A DNA stretch of 64,000 nt from assembly GCA_963762825.1 (NCBI GenBank), contig CAVXLZ010000002.1:620001-684000 (forward strand), written 5' to 3'. Made by a program: the position numbers and the translations under genes. Positions 58,600 through 64,000 of this stretch are shown one piece after another. The notes below the pieces were generated by a model, which did no database searches, was not told the origin of the DNA, and saw nothing but the letters and a program-made list of their open reading frames with translations. The stretch comes from Miltoncostaea sp963762825 (lineage in GTDB: Bacteria; Actinomycetota; Thermoleophilia; Miltoncostaeales; Miltoncostaeaceae). The first letter of the stretch is position 1. Every line of letters begins with the position of its first letter.

Positions 58600-59034
58600 A
58601 TGAGCGACACGGCGAAGGTGACCGTCGAGGGCGAGCTCGGCGCCAAGCCGGAGGTCCTGCTCCCGGCGGGCGATCCGCCGGCGGAGCTGCTGATCCACGA
58701 CGTGGTCGAGGGTGATGGCGCCGTCGCCGAGCCCGGCGCGACGGTCAACACGCATTACGTCGGCATCGGCTGGGACACCAAGCGCCAGTTCGACTCCTCC
58801 TGGGACCGCGGCCAGCCGCTGCAGTTCCCGCTGAGCGGAGTCATCGCCGGCTGGCAGCAGGGCATCCCGGGGATGAAGGTCGGCGGGCGGCGGCTGCTGG
58901 TGATCCCGGCCCCGCTCGCCTACGGCAACCGGCCGCCGCCCGGATCGGGCATCGGCGCGGGCGAGACGCTCGTCTTCGTGATCGACCTGCTCGGGCGGCG
59001 GCCGAGGCGCACACCGGCGGGCGAACCGCGGTGA
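58600..59034 (+). CDS. FKBP-type peptidyl-prolyl isomerase
   Basis: A 144-residue cytoplasmic FKBP: VNTHYVGIGWDTKRQFDSSW, PLSGVIAGWQQGIPGMKVGG, LVIPAPLAYGNR and GETLVFVIDLL. It speeds proline isomerisation during folding. No signal peptide. Its stop lies 19 bases from the convergent ArsR-SRPBCC gene. Confidence 0.92.
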   Translation: MSDTAKVTVEGELGAKPEVLLPAGDPPAELLIHDVVEGDGAVAEPGATVNTHYVGIGWDTKRQFDSSWDRGQPLQFPLSGVIAGWQQGIPGMKVGGRRLLVIPAPLAYGNRPPPGSGIGAGETLVFVIDLLGRRPRRTPAGEPR

Positions 59035-59053
59035 GCTCCCGGACCCGTCGTTC

Positions 59054-59806
59054 TCAGGTGTACATCAGCGACCCCGGGGTGGTGAGCAGCTCGCCGGTCT
59101 CGAGCCAGGTCTTCAGGCCCGACAGGATCATCGGCCAGCCGCCGTAGAGCTCGTCGTTCGCGCCCTCGCGCAGCTGGTCGTGGGTGACCGTGAGGCGGCA
59201 CGAGTCGGCGACCTGCTCGATCTCCCAGGTGATCCGCGAGGTGCCCTCCCCACGGACCTCGTCGCTCCAGAGCGCCACCATCGTCTGGACCAGGCGGCGC
59301 GGCGGATCGACCTCGAGGTTCTCGCCCTCGCCGAGCAGGAGGTTCGCGGCCGGCGCCCACATCTCGAAGCGCGAGCCGGGGGTCCAGTCGGTGCGCGGAC
59401 GCACGCCGAAGTTGTACTTGGCGCGGATCTCGGGGTCGGTGATCGCCTCCCAGAGACGCTCGGGCGTCGTGCGGATGTAGATCTCGAAGACCTTCTCCAT
59501 CGAACTCTCCAGTCTGCTCTTGAGGTCGCTGAGCCCGGCGACCCAGGGCTCGGCGTACTTGCTCACCCAGCGGTCGTGGACGAGCCGGATGGGGACCGGG
59601 TTCAGGAAGTGGAGCTTCTCGCGCCCGCGGCGGCGGGTGACGACGAGCCCGGCCTCCTCGAGCAGCCTGAGGTGCTTCATCACGCCGAAGCGGGTGATGT
59701 CGAAGCGCTCCTCGAGGGCGCTCAGGCTCTGGCCGTCCTCCGCGAAGAGCGCGTCGAGCAGAGCCCGGCGGGTCGGGTCGGCGAGGGCCTTGAACACCGC
59801 GTCCAT
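59054..59806 (-). CDS. ArsR-type regulator fused to SRPBCC/AHSA1 domain
   Basis: A 250-residue two-domain protein. Residues 1-105 are an ArsR winged helix (MDAVFKALADPTRRALLDALF, RFDITRFGVMKHLRLLEEAGLV), and residues about 110-250 an AHSA1/SRPBCC ligand-binding domain (EKVFEIYIRTTPERLWEAITDPE). Such fused regulators usually sense a hydrophobic ligand and repress their own gene. ATG 59806 is set by a TATTGT box six bases upstream, which overlaps a GTGAC-N6-GTCAC palindrome. Confidence 0.88.
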   Translation of the reverse strand: MDAVFKALADPTRRALLDALFAEDGQSLSALEERFDITRFGVMKHLRLLEEAGLVVTRRRGREKLHFLNPVPIRLVHDRWVSKYAEPWVAGLSDLKSRLESSMEKVFEIYIRTTPERLWEAITDPEIRAKYNFGVRPRTDWTPGSRFEMWAPAANLLLGEGENLEVDPPRRLVQTMVALWSDEVRGEGTSRITWEIEQVADSCRLTVTHDQLREGANDELYGGWPMILSGLKTWLETGELLTTPGSLMYT

Positions 59807-59812
59807 GCTACG

Positions 59813-59835
59813 ACAATATGTGACCATTTAGTCAC
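59813..59835 (-). promoter_or_regulatory. Leaderless promoter and palindromic operator of the ArsR-SRPBCC gene
   Basis: On the minus strand GTGACTAAATGGTCAC (59835-59820, arms GTGAC and GTCAC) is followed at once by ATATTGT with the -10 TATTGT (59818-59813) and six bases before ATG 59806. A repressor bound there would block RNA polymerase; self-regulation is inferred. Confidence 0.65.
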
Positions 59836-59838
59836 ACG

Positions 59839-60856
59839 TCAAGGCGGGGGCGGCCAGGCCTCCTCCGGCGGTCGCGGGCCGCCGCGCACGATCCGTGAGC
59901 CGGCGGCGCCGATCGCCAGGTAGGGATCGACCGCCGGGCGGCGCCAGGTCTCATAGTCGGCGCAGGCGCGATCGGGATCGCCGCCGCAGCCCGCGACGGC
60001 GATCGCCAGCGCATGGGCATCGCCGAGGCCGAGACCCGCGCCGAGCCCGGCCTCAGGGCCCACGGCGTGCGCGGCGTCTCCGATCACCACGAGGCCCGGC
60101 ACCCACCACCGGTCGGCGCGGACCTCGGTGATCTCGCGATAGACCAGCTGGTCCACCGACGTCAGTGCCTCGAGCGCCGGCGCGGCCGGTGGCAGCAGCC
60201 GGGCAAAGGCCGCGCCGGAATGCTTCGAGACCCGGCGCCCGTACGGCCTCGGGGGAGGAGCGGTCGATGTCCCACCACCCCGCCGACCCCGTCGGCCATC
60301 CGAGCAGCCCCACCTGGCGCCCGTCGGCCTGATAGTGCAGGGCGAAGCTCCGGTCGATCACGGCGTCGGTGATGAACGAGAGGTGAGCACCGTCGAGGTG
60401 GTCGAGCCGCGCCTCGATGCCCGCCATCGCGCGCAGCGTCGAGTGGACGCCGTCGCAGGCCACGACGAGGTCGGCGGGCAGGTCCTCCTCCCCATCCGGC
60501 CCGCGGACGCGGACGCCGGTGACACGGCCGCCGTCGCGCAGCAGGTCGGTGACCTCGGTGCCGTGCCGCACGGGGACGCCCTCGGCGAGGATCTCCATCA
60601 CCCGGACGAAGGGGGCCGCCAGCGCGACGGGCACGCCGTCGTCGCGGGGCGCGATCTCCCACGACTCGGCCCGGATCGCGTCCAACACCCCGGCGTCCGC
60701 CAGAGCGTCGAAGCCCTGGTAGGGCGGCATGAAGGGGCGGGGCACCCACGCGGCCCGGGCTCCGCGATCCAGCACGGCGGCGTCCAGGCCACGCCGGCGG
60801 AGACTCCGCGCGAGGGCGAGACCCGCCGCCCCCGCGCCGACCACGATCACGCGCAC
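59839..60856 (-). pseudogene. FAD-dependent monooxygenase, frame-disrupted
   Basis: An aromatic-hydroxylase-type flavoprotein of about 339 residues. The N-terminal FAD motif is VIVVGAGAAGLALARSLRRRG, then DLVVACDGVHSTLR near 135, and in another frame VPGLVVIGDAAHAVGPEAGLGAGL near the C-terminus (GDAAH motif). One extra base near 60244 (in GAGGCCGTACGGGC) shifts the frame; the corrected reading runs SSPEAYGRRVSKHSGAAFAR. GTG 60856 has GGGAGGG upstream. It follows nrdJ after 24 bases and is likely cotranscribed. Substrate unknown. Sequence error is likely. Confidence 0.8.
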
Positions 60857-60880
60857 TGCGCGCCCTCCCGGCGGGTCAGA

Positions 60881-63788
60881 TCAGCCGCAGCCCGAGGTGG
60901 CGCCGCAGGTGCGGCAGGTGAGGCAGGTTCCCGCGCGGACCATGTCCGAGCTGCCGCACGACGAGCAGATCTGCCCGGTCGAGTCGAGCAGGAGGCGCGG
61001 CTTCGCCGGGGCCCCGCCGTCGGCAGCGTGGCCGTTGGCGTGCCCGGTGCCGTTCGCCTCCGCGACGGTGCCGAACGAGAGCTGATCGTCGGGCGCCTCG
61101 CCGTCGGCATCCACCTCGGCGGGAGGCGCGGCGACAGGGGCGTCGGCGTCGGGCAGCACCCCGGCGGTGCGCTGATCCTCCTCGGACAGGAACTTCGAGG
61201 CCATCCAGCGCGCCAGGTAGTCGACCACCGAGCGCGCGATCGGGATGCGCGGGTTGCCCGTGAATCCGGAGGGCTCGAAGCGGTGGTCGATGTACTTCGA
61301 GATCAGGCTCTCGACCGGCACCCCGTGCTGGAGCGCCATCGACCACGCGATCGCCACGGAGTCCATCAGGCCGGAGACGGTCGATCCCTGCTTGCTCATC
61401 TTGACGAAGACCTCGCCCGGCTCACCGTCGTCGTAGAGGCCGATGGTGATGTAGCCCTCCTGACCGCCCACGCTGAACTTGTGGGTGAGGGCGGAGCGAT
61501 CGTCGGGCAGCCGCCGACGAACGGGGGTGGCCGGCTCCGATGCGGAGGCCGTCGCGGTGCCGGCCTTCGAGGCGTCGGTCGTGGAGAGCGGCTGGGTGCG
61601 CTTGGAGCCGTCGCGGTAGATGGCGATGGCCTTCAGGCCAAGCGACCAGCCGAGCCGGTAGACGTCGCTCACGTCCTCGACGGTCGCCGAGTTGGGGAGG
61701 TTGACCGTCTTGCTGATGGCCCCCGAGACGAAGGGCTGGACCGCAGCCATCATCCTGACGTGGCCCTCGGGGCCGATCGTCCGGCCACCCGGGACGCCGA
61801 ACGCGCAGTCGAACACCGGCAGGTGATCCTCGTGCAGGCCGGGGGCATCCTCGATCGATCCGGTCGCGTCCACGTGGGCGAGGATCGCGGCGCGCTCGCC
61901 CTGGTCGTAGCCGAGCGCGCGCAGTGCGCGCTCGACGTCGGTGTTGACGAGCTTCATGTAGCCGCCGCCGACCAGGGTCTTGTAGCTGATGAGGCCGATC
62001 GCCGGCTCGATGCCCGTGGTCTGGGCGTCCATCATGAAGCTGATGGTGCCGGTCGGGGCGATGACGCTCACCTGCGCGTTCCGGTATCCGGGTGCCCCGA
62101 GACGGCCCTCGGACTGGCCGAGCGCGACGGCGTCGTCCAGGGCGGCGGCCGCGGCCGAGCGGACGTCGGCGTAGCTCGGGCGTGCGGCGCGGGCGGGCAG
62201 CTCGAGAGCCGCCTCGCGGTGCATCCTCACGACGCGGTCCTGGGCCTCCTTGTCGGCCTCGTAGCCGTCGTACGCGCCCACGCGCGCGGCAAGGCGCGCG
62301 GACTGCGCGTAGGCCTCGCCCTGCATCAGCGCGGTGAGGGCTCCGGCCCACGCGCGACCCTCGTCCGAGTCGTACGCGAGGCCCTGGCACATCAGAAGCG
62401 AGCCGAGGTTGGTGTAGCCCTGGCCGAGCTGACGGAAGGCGCGTGCGTTGTCGCCGATCCGCTTGGTCGGGTAGCTCGCCGGCGTGACGACGATCTCCTG
62501 GGCGGTGAGGATCACGCGCACGGTGTGGCGGTAGTCGTCGACGCGGAAGGTGCCGTCCTCGTCGAGGAACTCCATCAGGTTGATGGAGGCCAGATTGCAG
62601 GCCGAGTCGTCGATGTGCATGTACTCGGAGCAGGCACGGGTTCGAGCCCGAGATGCGGCCGGCGTTGGGGCTGGTGTGCCAGCGCTGGATGGCGTCCTCG
62701 TACTGGACGCCCGGGTCGCCGCAGGCCCACGCGGCTTCGGCGATCTCGCGCATCAGCTGGCGCGCCGGAACCGTGTCGCGGACCTCTCCCGAGGCCACGG
62801 CGCGGGTCTCCCACGGCTCGTCGGAGTCGACGCGACGGAAGAACTCGTCGGTGAGCCGGACGGAGTTGTTGGCGTTCTGGAACTGGATCGAGCGCCAGGC
62901 GTCGCCGTTCAGGCCGAGGTCGTAGCCCATGTCGCCGAGCGCGTAGGCCTTCGCCTCCTCGTGCGCCTTGCAGCGCACGAACTCGAGGATGTCGGGGTGG
63001 TCTCCGTCGAGGATGACCATCTTGGCCGCACGCCGCGTCCCACCGCCGGACTTGATCGAGCCGGCGCCCGAGTCGGCCCACCGCATGAAGCTGACCGGAC
63101 CCGATGCCTGGCCGCCATTGGAGAGGCCCTCGCCGTCGCTGCGCAGGCGCGAGAGGTTGACCCCGGCGCCGGACCCGCCCCGGAAGATCTCCGACTCGGA
63201 GGCGATCCAGCGCTGGATGGAGGGCATGGTGTCGTTGACCGAGAGGATGAAGCACGCCGAGGCCTGGTTGACCTGCGGCTCATGCGCCTCGACGGGGGGC
63301 TCGTCGACGTCGAGGATGCGGTCGTCGTCGAACTCGCGGCGTGCCGCGTCCACCCCGCAGTTGAACCAGACCGGTGAGTTGAAGGCGGCCTTCTGCGTCA
63401 CGAGGATGTGGCGCAGCTCCTGGGCGAAGGTCTCGGCCTCGTCGTCGTCGACGAAGTAGCCGCCCTTCACGCCGTGGTGGCGGATGGTGTCGACGACGCG
63501 GTCGATGACCTGGCGGAGGCTCCCCTCCCGGCGGGGATCGTCCATGCCGTAGCGGAAGTACTTCGAGGCGACGATCCGCACCGCCGTGTCCGACCAGTCG
63601 AGCGGGAACTCGCAGGCCGTCTGCTCGAAGACGACGCGCTCGGGCTTTCCGTCCCGGGCGGGCTCCACGATGCGCGCGTCGCGCGGGCCCCAGGCGACCT
63701 CGTCGTAGGGATGCGTACCGGGCCGCGTGAAGCGGCGGGTGATCCCCAACGCCCGATCGGTCATCGTGGGGGGCGCGTCAGTCGCCAT
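60881..63788 (-). pseudogene. nrdJ: Adenosylcobalamin-dependent ribonucleotide reductase, frame-disrupted
   Basis: NrdJ (class II) makes deoxyribonucleotides using B12. ATG 63788 follows AGGAGG. The N-terminal part has ITRRFTRPGTHPYDEV, AAFNSPVWFNCG, NQASACFILSVNDTM, GGSGAGVNLSRLRS and NPC; the second part, in another frame from 62629, has SEYMHIDDSACNLASINLMEF, APTGTISFMMD and the Cys-rich tail CSSCGSSDMVRAGTCLTCRTCG. Four extra bases (CTGC on the minus strand, 62633-62630) break the frame at the active-site NPCSE. Total length of about 968 residues is normal. As the only reductase seen it should be functional, so I suspect an assembly error. Confidence 0.9.
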
Positions 63789-64000
63789 CGGTTGCCTCCT
63801 GGGCGGTCGTGCGCGGAGAGTCATCGTCGCGCCCACCGGGCAGCGCCCGGAGCGTGGCGCGCGCGGGCGCGGGGCCCTCCGCGTCGAATGTCTGGAAGAG
63901 CTGGTCGTCGAGCGGGAACTGTCCACGGGGCAGCGGCGGCTCGCGCTCGAGCCGGGCGAGCTCGTCCTCGAACTCGTCCACGTCCGCGAACTTCCGGTAG
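63778..64000 (-). CDS. nrdR: C-terminal part of transcriptional repressor NrdR
   Basis: The gene enters from beyond the right edge. The visible 73 or so residues begin YRKFADVDEFEDELARLE, which matches the end of the NrdR ATP-cone domain, followed by a tail of about 50 residues (PPLPRGQFPLDDQLFQTFD...) not usual for NrdR. Its stop lies 11 bases inside the nrdJ start, so the two are coupled. NrdR represses ribonucleotide reductase genes in response to ATP/dATP. The zinc-ribbon half is outside the window. Confidence 0.75.
   Translation of the reverse strand, partial: YRKFADVDEFEDELARLEREPPLPRGQFPLDDQLFQTFDAEGPAPARATLRALPGGRDDDSPRTTAQEATDGD

Overview
The window reads as one chromosomal stretch of a high-G+C Gram-positive bacterium. 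The reasons are very GC-rich third codon positions throughout, a mycobacterial-style FhaA-FhaB-PstP-RodA-PbpA-PknB operon, F420-type enzymes, an ECF sigma/anti-sigma pair, tRNA genes without an encoded CCA end, and many leaderless promoters (TAnnnT placed 6-8 nt before ATG or GTG). An actinobacterium of the Thermoleophilia/Solirubrobacterales kind is my best guess; that placement is inference. No prophage, CRISPR array or insertion sequence was seen.

Layout. 1-12.2 kb: a truncated SF2 helicase, a LytR-C membrane protein, a fused luciferase-like monooxygenase/acyl-CoA synthetase, an epoxide hydrolase divergent from an SDR, NDH-2, a lone lipoyl protein divergent from a small protein and the E1alpha/E1beta pair, and a GNAT-fold acyltransferase. 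12.4-16.8 kb (minus strand): tRNA-Arg, an F420-type nitroreductase, an HNH nuclease, a DUF4446-prephenate dehydratase fusion, a membrane protein and tRNA-Leu. 16.9-28.4 kb: a cell-wall growth and signalling operon (kinase, FhaA, FhaB, PstP, RodA, PbpA, PASTA kinase PknB, Ddl, phosphoesterase), most genes joined by 4-base start/stop overlaps. 28.5-36.9 kb: a secreted protein, a minus-strand run of Ser/Thr kinase, two Xer recombinases and a GGDEF-EAL protein, then a response regulator and an aquaporin. 37.0-37.5 kb: tRNA-Tyr, tRNA-Thr and tRNA-Met. 37.5-40.9 kb: a small conserved protein, a K+ channel, anti-sigma and ECF sigma factors, and a degenerate recombinase-like protein.

41-45 kb is a cobalamin uptake unit: a B12 riboswitch, a DUF4430 lipoprotein, EcfT, a double-ATPase EcfA and EcfS. 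45-50 kb holds an ArgH-superfamily lyase, a STAS protein, a 59-residue membrane protein, a frameshifted ilvD and lgt. 49.9-53.7 kb is zinc homeostasis: ZnuABC and two Fur-family regulators facing apart. 53.7-60.9 kb holds CtaG, two tandem ferritin-like proteins, TatA and TatC, a heavily frame-disrupted aldo/keto reductase, FKBP, an ArsR-SRPBCC regulator and a frameshifted FAD monooxygenase. The right end is nrdR-nrdJ, a B12-dependent ribonucleotide reductase; this fits the B12 uptake operon.

Two window-wide features deserve attention. First, leaderless promoters and very short coupled gene junctions dominate, including two junctions where only a CTG codon can serve as the start. Second, several conserved genes carry small indels (ilvD, tatC, the aldo/keto reductase, the FAD monooxygenase, nrdJ, perhaps the channel). 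Essential genes are among them, so sequence error is the likeliest cause.
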